This document shows positions 7,853 to 16,813 of a stretch of 64,000 bases of DNA, piece by piece. This DNA is from Neorhizobium galegae bv. orientalis str. HAMBI 540 (GTDB lineage: Bacteria > Pseudomonadota > Alphaproteobacteria > Rhizobiales > Rhizobiaceae): contig NZ_HG938353.1 of NCBI RefSeq assembly GCF_000731315.1, positions 1,860,001-1,924,000 on the forward strand, in the 5' to 3' direction. The notes under the pieces are model-generated. The model was not told the DNA's origin. It ran no database searches and saw only the letters and a list, made by a program, of their open reading frames with translations. Numbering within the stretch: position 1 is the first letter of the stretch; each line of letters opens with the position of its first letter. A program made the translations under genes and the position numbers.

Positions 7853-8476
7853 ATGCAGACGCGCAGCGTGCTTGAGTTTGTAGATGTGGATGGAAAATCG
7901 CTCGATGCCCTCGCCCCGCGAGAACGCATATTGAAGACTGCGTCTGACCTGTTTTACCGGCTTAGCATCAACTCTGTCGGGATAGACCGGATCATCGCCG
8001 AGAGCGGCGTGGCGAAGATGACTTTTTACAAGCACTTCCCCTCGAAGGCCACCCTCATCGCTACCTATCTGCGCCACAAGAGAGTCATCTGGTTCCAGAT
8101 GCTCGCGACCGCGACCGAAAAGCCTGGCCTATCGCCGCCTGAGCGGGTGCTCGCGATTTTCGACGCGATAGATGAACCTCTCAGGGCAAAAACTTTCCGC
8201 GGTTGTTCGTTTGCGAGAGGATTGGCAGAATTCGGACCCGAGGCAAACACTCCAGAGGTGCAGGCGACAATTGCCGAGTATTTCACGGAACTGCATGAAT
8301 TCGTTGCATCGCTGATTAAGCCGCTCGCTTTAGATAAGCCTGAGCAAGCCGTCATCCAAATCCTGTCACTCGTCCAGGGTTCGTTTGTTATGGCACAATC
8401 CATTCCTAACGGTGGAATTGTTGAAGCAAACCGCGATGCAGCCAGACTCCTGTTGGAGCATGGGTTGTCCGATTAA
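7853..8476 (+). CDS. TetR family transcriptional regulator
   Basis: 207 residues from the ATG at 7853 with a GAGGTGACGG ribosome-binding sequence. The DNA-binding domain is clear (PRERILKTASDLFYR, then SINSVGIDRIIAESGVAKMT and FYKHFPSKATLIATYL, residues about 18-70), and the C-terminal domain resembles the AcrR/NemR-like group. It is divergent from the SDR-OsmC-DUF1330 set and probably represses it until an electrophile or oxidant binds. Confidence 0.9.
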   Translation: MQTRSVLEFVDVDGKSLDALAPRERILKTASDLFYRLSINSVGIDRIIAESGVAKMTFYKHFPSKATLIATYLRHKRVIWFQMLATATEKPGLSPPERVLAIFDAIDEPLRAKTFRGCSFARGLAEFGPEANTPEVQATIAEYFTELHEFVASLIKPLALDKPEQAVIQILSLVQGSFVMAQSIPNGGIVEANRDAARLLLEHGLSD

Positions 8477-8589
8477 TTCCTTCGGGCAAGCGCCTGTTGG
8501 CGTCTCCCCTCTCTTCGAGCAGCAAACCTTCGAACAGCCTGCTAAAAATCAATGCGCGACGCCCGGGTCGCTGGGAGTGGTATTGCCGC

Positions 8590-8973
8590 TTACGCGGGAT
8601 CCTGCGACACCGCAGCACGTGCGTCACGTCGCATAAAAGCCCAGTCAATCAGTTCCGCCATGGATGGACCAAGGGCGATCCCCATCTCACTGAGCGCATA
8701 CTCTACCCTGGGCGGAACCTGAGGAAACACGGTTCGCGTGACGATACCGTCTTTCTCCAGTTCTTTGAGTTGCTGGATGAGCATTTTCTGGTTCACGCCC
8801 TCTACACGCTTCTCAAGTTCCGAAAATCTTAGCGGCCCTTTCGCACCAAACAGCTGGCAGATGATGACAATTTTCCACTTGCCCTCAAGGACCTGAAGAG
8901 CGTCCCTGGTCGCTGCTGCCCAGATCAACTGCTGCTTGGGATCGTCGCAGCGCCAGTCTCTCTCTATAGCCAT
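8590..8973 (-). CDS. HxlR family winged-helix transcriptional regulator
   Basis: 127 residues. LQVLEGKWKIVIICQLFGAK, FSELEKRVEGVNQKMLIQQL and KELEKDGIVTRTVFPQVPPR form the HxlR winged-helix domain almost end to end. Such regulators often sense electrophiles or redox state. It is divergent from the F420-reductase-like genes; a GTGGGT-T-ACCCAC palindrome lies 12 bp upstream of its start codon. Confidence 0.92.
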   Translation of the reverse strand: MAIERDWRCDDPKQQLIWAAATRDALQVLEGKWKIVIICQLFGAKGPLRFSELEKRVEGVNQKMLIQQLKELEKDGIVTRTVFPQVPPRVEYALSEMGIALGPSMAELIDWAFMRRDARAAVSQDPA

Positions 8974-8985
8974 ACTTACCTCCGG

Positions 8986-8998
8986 GTGGGTTACCCAC
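8986..8998. promoter_or_regulatory. Palindrome upstream of the HxlR gene
   Basis: GTGGGTTACCCAC is a perfect 6-bp palindrome around a single base in the 130-bp divergent region between the HxlR gene and the reductase-like gene. It is a candidate HxlR operator; no binding evidence. Confidence 0.45.
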
Positions 8999-9103
8999 TT
9001 TCAAGTCGGTTCTTGCCGTATCATCTAGCTATACCTATTCTTCGGAGTATGAAAAGTCACGTCTCCGTCGGAGTGCGTTGAGTTCAGTACTCTCAGCAAG
9101 GGA

Positions 9104-9844
9104 ATGACAATGAAGGTCGGAATCATTGGAGCAGGCAACATCGGTTCGACACTGGCACGCAAGCTCGCGGCGGCAGGGCACGAGATCAAGCTTGCCAATT
9201 CCAAGGGGCCGGAATCGATCCGCGACCTTGCTGCCGAAGTTGGTGCGACGGCAACGACCCGGGAAGATGCCGTAACAGGTGTGGATGCGGTGATCCTCTC
9301 CATCCCGTTCGCAGCGCATCGCGATCTCGCAGCGTTGTTTCAGACCGTTCCCGAGAACGTCGTCGTTATCGACACATCCAACTATTATCCGTACCGCGAC
9401 GGTGCGATCGCCGAGATCGATGACGGCAAGCCGGAGGCGGTCTGGGTCACCGAGCAGATCGAGCGACCCATCATCAAGGCGTGGAACGCGGTGCTTGCCG
9501 AGACCCTTGCCAAGAAAGGCGCAGACAAGACGCAACCCGGCCGCATCGCCCTTCCGGTCGCGGGCGACGATCCTGAAAAGAAATCGCGCGTGCTGGAACT
9601 GGTCGAGGCGACAGGCTTCGACGCCTTCGATGCCGGGGGCCTTGCGACCTCATGGCGACAGCAGCCGGGCACGCCTGCCTATTGCACGGAACTGACGGCT
9701 GACGAGCTGAAAACGGCTCTTGGAAAAGCAGACCCGAACCGCTCGGCGGACAACCGCGAGACTCTGATCAAGGGTTTCATGGAAGGGGGCGAGAGCCTGA
9801 CCCACGACGACATCGTCGCCCGCAACCGCGCCGTAACAGCGTGA
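9104..9844 (+). CDS. NAD(P)-binding, F420-dependent NADP reductase-like oxidoreductase
   Basis: 246 residues. KVGIIGAGNIGSTLARKL at the N-terminus is a Rossmann dinucleotide-binding loop, followed by LANSKGPES, where NADP contacts are expected, and VVVIDTSNYYPYRDG. The family includes F420H2:NADP oxidoreductases and many F420-independent relatives; F420 use is not established here. Two starts are possible (9104 or 9110). A frameshifted paralogue follows 17 bp downstream, indicating tandem duplication. Confidence 0.85.
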   Translation: MTMKVGIIGAGNIGSTLARKLAAAGHEIKLANSKGPESIRDLAAEVGATATTREDAVTGVDAVILSIPFAAHRDLAALFQTVPENVVVIDTSNYYPYRDGAIAEIDDGKPEAVWVTEQIERPIIKAWNAVLAETLAKKGADKTQPGRIALPVAGDDPEKKSRVLELVEATGFDAFDAGGLATSWRQQPGTPAYCTELTADELKTALGKADPNRSADNRETLIKGFMEGGESLTHDDIVARNRAVTA

Positions 9845-9861
9845 GCAGGACAGGAAACATC

Positions 9862-10607
9862 ATGAAAGTTGGTATTCTTGGCGCAGGCCACATCGGAAAA
9901 CGCTGGTCCGCGAACTCAGCAGAACCGGGTACGATGTCAAAGTGGCAAACTCACGTGGTCCTGAAACGATCGATGCATCAATATTTGCATCCGGTGGACG
10001 CGCAGTAACGATCGAGCAGGCAGTCGAGGACGTCGACATCCTGATCCTTTCCATACCGCTCAACCGCCTGCCCGAAATTGCGCCCAAAATTGCCGCTCTT
10101 CCAAAGGACGTCGTCGTTATCGACACGTCCAACTACTATCCGATGCGCGACACCGAGATCGCCGACATCGAGGCGGGCGAAGCCGAGAGCGTCTGGGTAT
10201 CCAGACAACTCGGCCGACCAGTCGCAAAGGCGTGGAATGCAATCGGTTCCGATTCTTTCGCCCGACTGGGAAAACCTGCGGGGCATCCGGATCGGATCGC
10301 CATACCGGTCGCTGCAGACAATGAACGCGACCGACTTGTCGCTATGGCGCTTGTGGGTGATACGGGCTTCGACGCGGTCGATGCCGGACCGCTTTCGGAG
10401 TCATGGCGCCAGCAGCCAGGATCTCCGGTTTACTGCACAGACCTCACGGCCATCGAGATTCCCGATGCACTCGCCGCCGCGGAAAGATCCCGGTTGCCAA
10501 AGCGGCGAGACCTTTCCGTCGCTGCGGTTCAGGAGAGGCTTGGCGATACGAAGAGCAATCCCGACGCGGGCTTTCTCGTGCGTTTGAACAGGGCCCTGTT
10601 CCTGTAG
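9862..10607 (+). pseudogene. Frameshifted paralogue of the F420-reductase-like gene
   Basis: The reading frame opens at 9862 (MKVGILGAGHIGK) and goes out of frame at the A-run at 9898-9900, meeting a stop at 10006-10008. The next frame from 9903 restores the homologous sequence (LVREL, GYDVKVANSRGPETID) and runs to 10607. One base missing from the AAAA run explains it exactly, since GGAAAAACG would read Gly-Lys-Thr. The downstream part is well conserved (VVVIDTSNYYPMRDTEIADI). Either a recent pseudogene or a sequencing error in a homopolymer. Confidence 0.85.
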
Positions 10608-10700
10608 ATCGCCACTTGGTAGCAACGGATATAGTCCCCGGTAAAAAACTGATGACCCGCGGCCCGTAAGCCGCGGGGGCGCCGGAACATGGGATCGATA

Positions 10701-12023
10701 ATGTCGCGTAAAATGATGATCGGAATGCATTTCGGAAACGGTTATGGCTCCCAGCCGGGAGCATGGCGCATGGCCGGGGTCGATCCCCGGAACTACACGA
10801 ACTTCGACAGCCAGGTGCGCTACGCCCAGGCAGCGGAACGGGGCAAGTTTCAGTTCCTGTTCATGCCGGACTTTCCGGTGTTGACCGGCAATGTCGAAAC
10901 CGAAGCGCCGATGATTAACATCGATCCGATGATGACGCTCGCGGCCGTCGCGCGCGGGACCGAACGGATCGGATTGGTCGCGACCGGTTCGACCACCTTC
11001 AACGAGCCCTATAATCTGGCGCGCCAATTCAAGGCCCTCGACCTGATGAGCCACGGCCGGGCGGGATGGAACGCGGTTCCGACCAGCGATCCCGCGATCG
11101 CGGCCAATTACGGTCGCGACTTGCCGTCCCGCAGCGAAAAGTATCAGCGGCTTCACGAGTCGATCCAGATCGTTCAGGCACTGTGGGGCAGCTGGGAAAA
11201 GGGAGCGTGGCTGCACGACGCCGCATCGGGGCGCTTCGCGGACCCTTTCAGGATCCAGCCCATCAATCTACGAGGAAATCATGTCGGTTCAAGCGGTCCG
11301 CTGCCCCTCCCGCCGTCAGAACAGGGGCAGCCCGTCATCTTCCAGGCAGGCGGGGGCGACCAGGGATTGGAGGTCGCGGCCCGTTATGCAAGCGGCGTGA
11401 TCGGGGCGGTCTACACCATCGAGGCCGCCCGTGCCCAGCGCATGGCGCTCCGCAACGCTGCGGAACGTGTTGGTCGCGATCCTGACGAGATAAAGTTTTT
11501 CCCCGGCCTCATGACGACGATCACGCCCGACAGACGAAGCGGGCTTGATCGCCGGATTGCGGTCAGCGGGGAAACCTTCCCGCAGCGCGTAGAATATCTC
11601 GGGCAGATGCTGGGATTGCAGCTGTACGCGGCACGGCTCGACGAGCCGCTGTCAACGGCTCAACTCGCGGCTGCTCGTCCGTCTCCGCGCGATCCCCGCT
11701 CAGCCCATGCCCTGAATATCGCAAGAGAGGGCTGGAGCCTGCGGGATATTCTGGCGCATGGCGTGATCGACTATCACCCGGTCATCGCCGGCCCCGCGGT
11801 CGAAGCTGCCGACCATATGCAGACCTGGTTCGAGGCGGGTGCGGCCGATGGCTTCTGGCTGTCGCCCGACGTCTACGAGGACGGCATCGATGCGCTCGTC
11901 GATGAGGTGGTCCCTCTCCTTCAGGATCGCGGACTATTTCATCGGGATTATGAGGGAACGACCCTGCGCGACCATCTCGGCGCACCGCCCCAGTACGGGC
12001 TTGATACGCGTATCATGCTGTGA
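10701..12023 (+). CDS. NtaA/SnaA/DszA-type FMN-dependent monooxygenase
   Basis: 440 residues from the ATG at 10701 (MSRKMMIGMHFGNGYGSQPG, the usual family start); an ATG at 10689 adds four residues. Flavin-dependent two-component monooxygenases of this bacterial luciferase-like group oxidise nitrilotriacetate, sulfonates or thioethers with FMNH2 from a partner reductase. Family features seen: WNAVPTSDPAIAANYGRD, VIFQAGGGDQGLEVAARYAS and DGFWLSPDVYEDGID. No FMN reductase lies next to it, though the F420-reductase-like gene just upstream might serve. Substrate unknown. Confidence 0.9.
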   Translation: MSRKMMIGMHFGNGYGSQPGAWRMAGVDPRNYTNFDSQVRYAQAAERGKFQFLFMPDFPVLTGNVETEAPMINIDPMMTLAAVARGTERIGLVATGSTTFNEPYNLARQFKALDLMSHGRAGWNAVPTSDPAIAANYGRDLPSRSEKYQRLHESIQIVQALWGSWEKGAWLHDAASGRFADPFRIQPINLRGNHVGSSGPLPLPPSEQGQPVIFQAGGGDQGLEVAARYASGVIGAVYTIEAARAQRMALRNAAERVGRDPDEIKFFPGLMTTITPDRRSGLDRRIAVSGETFPQRVEYLGQMLGLQLYAARLDEPLSTAQLAAARPSPRDPRSAHALNIAREGWSLRDILAHGVIDYHPVIAGPAVEAADHMQTWFEAGAADGFWLSPDVYEDGIDALVDEVVPLLQDRGLFHRDYEGTTLRDHLGAPPQYGLDTRIML

Positions 12024-12226
12024 ACCGAAAATAGGCGAGCGCCAGATCGCTTTGCGTATCAATTTGCTTGGTCGTCTGAATGCCGGGTTTCCCCGACTCC
12101 AGACGATGATGGTCGAGAGCGGCTTGTCCGACGTCACAGATCATGGCTTTGAATCCTTGGGAGAGCAGGAAACCCTTGAAGAGAAAGCGTCAGGAGCTTC
12201 ATGAACGCTCCTAACGTCCGATACCA

Positions 12227-13390
12227 CTATTCGGCGAGTTCGCGCATGACCTTGATCAGGTCGGATTTGCCTTCGAAGCCGATGCCCGGCAGTTCCGGCA
12301 TGGTGATGTGGCCGTCGATGACCTCGACGCCGTCCGGGAAGCCGCCATAGGGCTGGAAGAGATCTGGATAGCTCTCGTTGCCGCCCAGCCCAAGGCCGGC
12401 GGCGATATTGAGCGACATCTGGTGGCCGCCATGAGGGATACAACGCGACGGTGACCAACCGAACTGGCGCAGCACGTCTAGCGTACGCAGGTACTCGACG
12501 AGACCGTATGACAGGGCGCAGTCAAACTGCAGGAAGTCGCGGTCAGACCGCATGCCGCCGTAGCGCAGCAGGTTACGGGCATCCTGATGGGAGAAGAGGT
12601 TCTCTCCGGTCGCCATCGGGGCATCGTAGAATTCCGAGATGGCGGCCTGCAGCGCGTAGTCCAGCGGGTCGCCGATTTCTTCGTACCAAAAGAGCGGATA
12701 GTCTCGCAGCATCTTGGCGTAGGCGATGCCGGTCTCCAGATCGAAGCGGCCGTTCGCATCCACCGCAAGCTTCGCCTCGGATCCGATTTCCTCCAGCACG
12801 GATTCGATGCGGCCGCGGTCCTCGTCGATCGAGGCGCCGCCGATCTTCATCTTCACGACATTGTAGCCGCGGTCGAGATAGCCGCGCATCTCCTTGCGGA
12901 GCGCGCTGTTGTCCTTGCCCGGATAGTAGTAGCCGCCGGCGGCGTAGACGAAAACCTTCGGATTGGCTTCCCGGCCCTTCATGTCGGCGAGATGGCGGAA
13001 CAGCGGCTTGTCCTCGATCTTGGCGACCGCATCCCAGACCGCCATGTCGAGCGTTCCGACCGCAACCGAGCGCTCGCCGTGACCGCCAGGCTTTTCATTC
13101 ATCATCATAGTCGACCAGATCTTGTGCGGATCGAGGTTGGTGCCGGCGTCGTTGATCAGGCTGTTCGGGTCTGCCTGCAGGATGCGGTCCTTGAACCGTT
13201 CGCGGATCAGGCCGCCCTGGCCATAACGGCCGTTCGAGTTGAAGCCATAGCCGACGACGCGACGGCCGTCCTTGACAACATCGGTGACGACGGCGACGAG
13301 GCTGGCTGTCATCTTCGAGAAGTCGATATAGGCATTGCGGATGGGCGAAGCGATGGGCTTAGTGACTTCGCAGACGTCGACGATACGCAT
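12227..13390 (-). CDS. tarD: D-tartrate dehydratase (enolase superfamily)
   Basis: 387 residues. Dehydrates D-tartrate to oxaloacetate in the cytoplasm. The KMKIGGAS segment places the catalytic base at Lys182. Asp211, Glu237 and Glu263 are metal ligands, and His320 (CIPHGGHQ) is the acid. All five sit two residues before the positions I recall for the characterised Bradyrhizobium enzyme (Lys184, His322), so this is a close orthologue. It lies at the end of a minus-strand unit after tartrate dehydrogenase and the Tct transporter genes, separated from them by a 309-bp gap. Confidence 0.93.
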   Translation of the reverse strand: MRIVDVCEVTKPIASPIRNAYIDFSKMTASLVAVVTDVVKDGRRVVGYGFNSNGRYGQGGLIRERFKDRILQADPNSLINDAGTNLDPHKIWSTMMMNEKPGGHGERSVAVGTLDMAVWDAVAKIEDKPLFRHLADMKGREANPKVFVYAAGGYYYPGKDNSALRKEMRGYLDRGYNVVKMKIGGASIDEDRGRIESVLEEIGSEAKLAVDANGRFDLETGIAYAKMLRDYPLFWYEEIGDPLDYALQAAISEFYDAPMATGENLFSHQDARNLLRYGGMRSDRDFLQFDCALSYGLVEYLRTLDVLRQFGWSPSRCIPHGGHQMSLNIAAGLGLGGNESYPDLFQPYGGFPDGVEVIDGHITMPELPGIGFEGKSDLIKVMRELAE

Positions 13391-13699
13391 TTGAATCTCC
13401 GGTTCAGTTTTTAGGTAGGTAGCGAATGTTGTCTCTCTGCCGCACCTTCGCAGCGATCAGACGAGAGGACTAATGCCTTGGTAGCCGAGCGAGGCCGCGC
13501 ATTCCAATGCTCTGACGATTTGTATTGGTGCCGTTTCAGCATTGCCAGTTCTCGCAATTTGATGAAATAGAATGAGAACCTGGGCGGACGATAAGGGTAC
13601 TTGGCTGAATCGCTCTATCCGCCTCCATAGAATCGAATACCCGGCGATGCCAATTCGGCTTCATTGAGCGGCCGGCATATTCAGCGCCACGGCATGTCA
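13391..13699. other. Intergenic region upstream of tarD
   Basis: 309 bp without a supported gene between two co-directional tartrate genes. It contains a GTTCTC/GAGAAC dyad (13548-13553 and 13574-13579) that could be a regulator site or a processing hairpin. tarD may have its own promoter here. Confidence 0.4.
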
Positions 13700-14785
13700 T
13701 CAAAGGGTTTCCGCAACGGCCTTTCCGCAAGTGACGGTGTCCGCATCTCCGCCCAGGTCGCGTGTCCGCAGCCTTTGGTCCGCGAGAACGGTCTCGATGC
13801 CAGCCATCACGGCAGCGCTGGCTTCATACTCTCCGAGATGGTCCAGCATCATCGCTGCCGACCATATCTGTCCGATAGGGTTGGCAATGCCCTGTCCCGC
13901 AATGTCCGGCGCTGATCCGTGAACGGGTTCGAACAGGGAGGGAAATTTCCGCTCCGGATTGATATTTCCCGAAGGCGCGATGCCGATCGTTCCCGTGCAG
14001 GCAGGCCCAAGATCAGAGAGGATGTCACCGAACAGGTTGGACGCCACCACCACATCGAAGCGGTCAGGGTTCAGCACGAAATGGGCGCAGAGGATATCGA
14101 TATGGTATTTGTCCCAGGTGATATCCGGATAGGATTTGGCCATCTCCTCGACGCGCTCGTCCCAATAGGGCATCGAAATGGAGATGCCATTCGACTTGGT
14201 CGCAGAGGTGAGCCGTTTGCGCGGGCGGGTCTGGGCGAGGTCGAAGGCGAATTTCAGAATCCGATCGACGCCGATCCGCGTCATCACCGTTTCCTGGAGA
14301 ACCGTTTCCCGCTCGGTTCCCGGGAAGATGCGCCCGCCGACCGATGAATATTCGCCCTCGGTGTTCTCCCGCACGACGTAGAAATCGATATCACCAGGTC
14401 CTCGCCCGGCCAGGGGCGAGGTGACGCCGGGCATCAGCCGGACCGGCCGCAGGCTCACATACTGGTCGAACTCCCTCCGGAACTGGATCAGCGAGCCCCA
14501 GAGCGAAATATGATCGGGAACGATCTCCGGCCAGCCAACCGCACCGAAGAAGATCGCGTCATGGCTGCCGATCTGCGCCTTCCAGTCCTCCGGCATCATC
14601 TGTCCGTACTTCACGTAGTAGTCGCAGGAGGCAAAGTCGAAAGTGTCGATCTGGAGTTCGAAGCCGAACTTTTTGGATGCCGCTTCAAGAACGCGGAGGC
14701 CCTCTGGTACGACTTCCTTGCCGATGCCATCACCGGCGATGGAGGCGATCTTGTGTATGCGGTTGGTTCTGTTTTCCAAAGTCAT
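13700..14785 (-). CDS. ttuC: Tartrate dehydrogenase/decarboxylase (isopropylmalate dehydrogenase family)
   Basis: 361 residues. NAD- and metal-dependent enzyme acting on tartrates and D-malate, giving oxaloglycolate, glycerate or pyruvate depending on isomer. IAGDGIGKEVVPEGLRVLE at the N-terminus, the FRREFDQYVSLRPVR substrate segment, ENTEGEYSSVGG, TSATKSN and GTIGIAPSGNINPERKFPSL are all typical of the TtuC/TDH subgroup. It follows the tctA-like gene after 12 bp, so transport and catabolism are probably co-transcribed. Confidence 0.92.
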   Translation of the reverse strand: MTLENRTNRIHKIASIAGDGIGKEVVPEGLRVLEAASKKFGFELQIDTFDFASCDYYVKYGQMMPEDWKAQIGSHDAIFFGAVGWPEIVPDHISLWGSLIQFRREFDQYVSLRPVRLMPGVTSPLAGRGPGDIDFYVVRENTEGEYSSVGGRIFPGTERETVLQETVMTRIGVDRILKFAFDLAQTRPRKRLTSATKSNGISISMPYWDERVEEMAKSYPDITWDKYHIDILCAHFVLNPDRFDVVVASNLFGDILSDLGPACTGTIGIAPSGNINPERKFPSLFEPVHGSAPDIAGQGIANPIGQIWSAAMMLDHLGEYEASAAVMAGIETVLADQRLRTRDLGGDADTVTCGKAVAETL

Positions 14786-14797
14786 GCTCCAATTCTA

Positions 14798-16306
14798 TCA
14801 GTCTTCCTCGACGAAGACCTGTTTGCGACGTCTCGCGATGTTAGGAAGAAAGGCGACGATCAGCACGATGAGGGCAACCGTCAGAAGTCCTGCGCTGATG
14901 GGCCGGGTAAAGAAGACGGAAACGTCGCCGTGCGAAATCGTCATCGCCCTGCGCAAATGCTCTTCCAGCAGGGGGCCGAGGACAAAGCCCAGCAGCATCG
15001 GCGCCGGCTCAAAATCCAGCTTCGATAATACGTAACCGAACACACCGAACGCCGCCATCACATAGAGATCAAACGTGTTGGAGTTCACGCTGTAGACGCC
15101 GATGGAGGCGAAGGCGAGGATGGCCGGAAAGAGCACCGTGTAGGGAACCGTCAGAAGCTTCACCCACAGGCCGATCAACGGTAGGTTCAGGATCACCAGC
15201 AGCAGGTTGCCGATCCACATCGAGGCGATCAATCCCCAGAACAGGACGGGCTGTTCGGTCGCGACCTGCGGGCCGGGCACGATGCCCTGGATGATCATCG
15301 CGCCGATCATGAGTGCCATAACGGGATTGGCCGGCACGCCAAGGGTCAGCATCGGAATGAACGAGGTCTGCGCCCCGGCATTGTTGGCGGCCTCCGGTCC
15401 CGCCACACCCTCGATCGCGCCATTACCAAAGCGCTCTGGCGTCTTGGAGATCTTCTTCTCAAGCGCATAGGATGCGAAGGACGCCAGGATTGCACCGCCG
15501 CCCGGAAGAACCCCTAAGGCGGAACCCAGCAATGTGCCCCGGCAAGCCGGCCCGATCATAGCCTTGAAATCTGCGCGACTTGGCCAAAGACCTGCAACAC
15601 GGCTGATGACCGCGGTTCGCTCGATCGTCGTCTCCAGGTTTCGCAGGATTTCGGCGATTCCGAAGAGCCCGACGGCGACGGCCACAAAATTCAAACCATC
15701 CGCCAGTTCCGGTCGACCAAGCGTGAAGCGCATCGCTCCGGTATTGATGTCGGTTCCGACAAGTCCGAAGACGAGGCCCATCGACACCATGGCGATCGTT
15801 TTCAACACCGATCCGCGCGCAAGAACGATGGAAGCGGCAAGACCCAGCACCATCAGCCCGAAATATTCGGGCGAGCCGAATTTCAAAGCGATCGAGGTCA
15901 AGGGCGGTGCGAGGGCGGCCACGACCACCGTCGCGATGGTGCCGGCAAAGAAGGAACTCAACGCCGCGGCCGCAAGCGCCGGCCCGGCCCTCCCCTGCCG
16001 TGCCATCTGGTATCCATCCAGGGCCGTCACGGCCGACGAGGATTCGCCCGGCAGATTGATCAGAATTGCCGTCGTCGAGCCGCCGTACTGTGCGCCGTAG
16101 TAGATGCCGGCAAGCATGATCAGGGATGTTTCGGGCGAAAGCGACAGGGTGATCGGCAGGAGCATGGCGATCGTTGCCGTCGGGCCTATCCCCGGGAGAA
16201 CGCCGACCAGCGTTCCGAGCAGCGTGCCCACGAAGCAAAAGAGAATATTGTAGGGCGTCAGCGCGGCGCTCAGGCCGAGCCCGAGATTTCCGATGAGGTC
16301 CATCAT
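14798..16306 (-). CDS. tctA: Tripartite tricarboxylate transporter, large permease (TctA)
   Basis: 502 residues, strongly hydrophobic with about 11-12 membrane spans. GTLLGTLVGVLPGIGPTATI near residues 28-47 and GLVFGLVGTDINTGAMRFT are TctA signatures. It forms the channel of an ion-gradient-driven uptake system with TctB and the periplasmic TctC. Gene order tctC-tctB-tctA-tartrate dehydrogenase suggests tartrate as substrate; the transporter family itself also handles citrate and other carboxylates. The start follows the TctB stop by 3 bp. Confidence 0.92.
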   Translation of the reverse strand: MMDLIGNLGLGLSAALTPYNILFCFVGTLLGTLVGVLPGIGPTATIAMLLPITLSLSPETSLIMLAGIYYGAQYGGSTTAILINLPGESSSAVTALDGYQMARQGRAGPALAAAALSSFFAGTIATVVVAALAPPLTSIALKFGSPEYFGLMVLGLAASIVLARGSVLKTIAMVSMGLVFGLVGTDINTGAMRFTLGRPELADGLNFVAVAVGLFGIAEILRNLETTIERTAVISRVAGLWPSRADFKAMIGPACRGTLLGSALGVLPGGGAILASFASYALEKKISKTPERFGNGAIEGVAGPEAANNAGAQTSFIPMLTLGVPANPVMALMIGAMIIQGIVPGPQVATEQPVLFWGLIASMWIGNLLLVILNLPLIGLWVKLLTVPYTVLFPAILAFASIGVYSVNSNTFDLYVMAAFGVFGYVLSKLDFEPAPMLLGFVLGPLLEEHLRRAMTISHGDVSVFFTRPISAGLLTVALIVLIVAFLPNIARRRKQVFVEED

Positions 16307-16309
16307 AGC

Positions 16310-16762
16310 CTAAACTCCCAACCAGGGGCCGATAAGACGGACGGGCAGCCCGAGGCCATAATAGAAGACGCCCAGACAGAACACGGTAATGCCGAGCGTG
16401 ATGGCGAGAACGACGAGCGGCCTTTGCCCGGTCGCCGCTGTTGCCGCAGACAACGAGGTGAGCGCAACCGCTGGCACAAACCCCAGGCCACGGACGGTCA
16501 GGCCGAACAGGATCGGCGCGATGATGATGGCGGCCAGAGCCCGCAAGGGTGCGATCTGCGGGTGAAAGCCTTCAGTGTCCCTGAGGGCCTTTATGCCGAT
16601 GGCGATGCCGATCACCGTGATGACGATCGACAGGATCAGAGGGAAATAGCCCGGGCCCATTCTGAGTGCAGAGCCGACGTCCATTGTAAACACGGACGAA
16701 ATGCCGAACCCGATCCCGACAGCCAGCAGCGTGCCGGAAGCGGCAACATTCTTGATATCCAT
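16310..16762 (-). CDS. tctB: Tripartite tricarboxylate transporter, small permease (TctB)
   Basis: 150 residues with four predicted spans and the TctB signature ALRMGPGYFPLILSIVITVI around residues 32-51. It is the small membrane subunit working with TctA. It sits between tctC and tctA with gaps of 51 and 3 bp, as usual for this system. Confidence 0.9.
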   Translation of the reverse strand: MDIKNVAASGTLLAVGIGFGISSVFTMDVGSALRMGPGYFPLILSIVITVIGIAIGIKALRDTEGFHPQIAPLRALAAIIIAPILFGLTVRGLGFVPAVALTSLSAATAATGQRPLVVLAITLGITVFCLGVFYYGLGLPVRLIGPWLGV

Positions 16763-16813
16763 GGAAGTCCTCCGTTCGACTGCGGGCTTTACCCCGCAGT
16801 CGAACCATCACCG

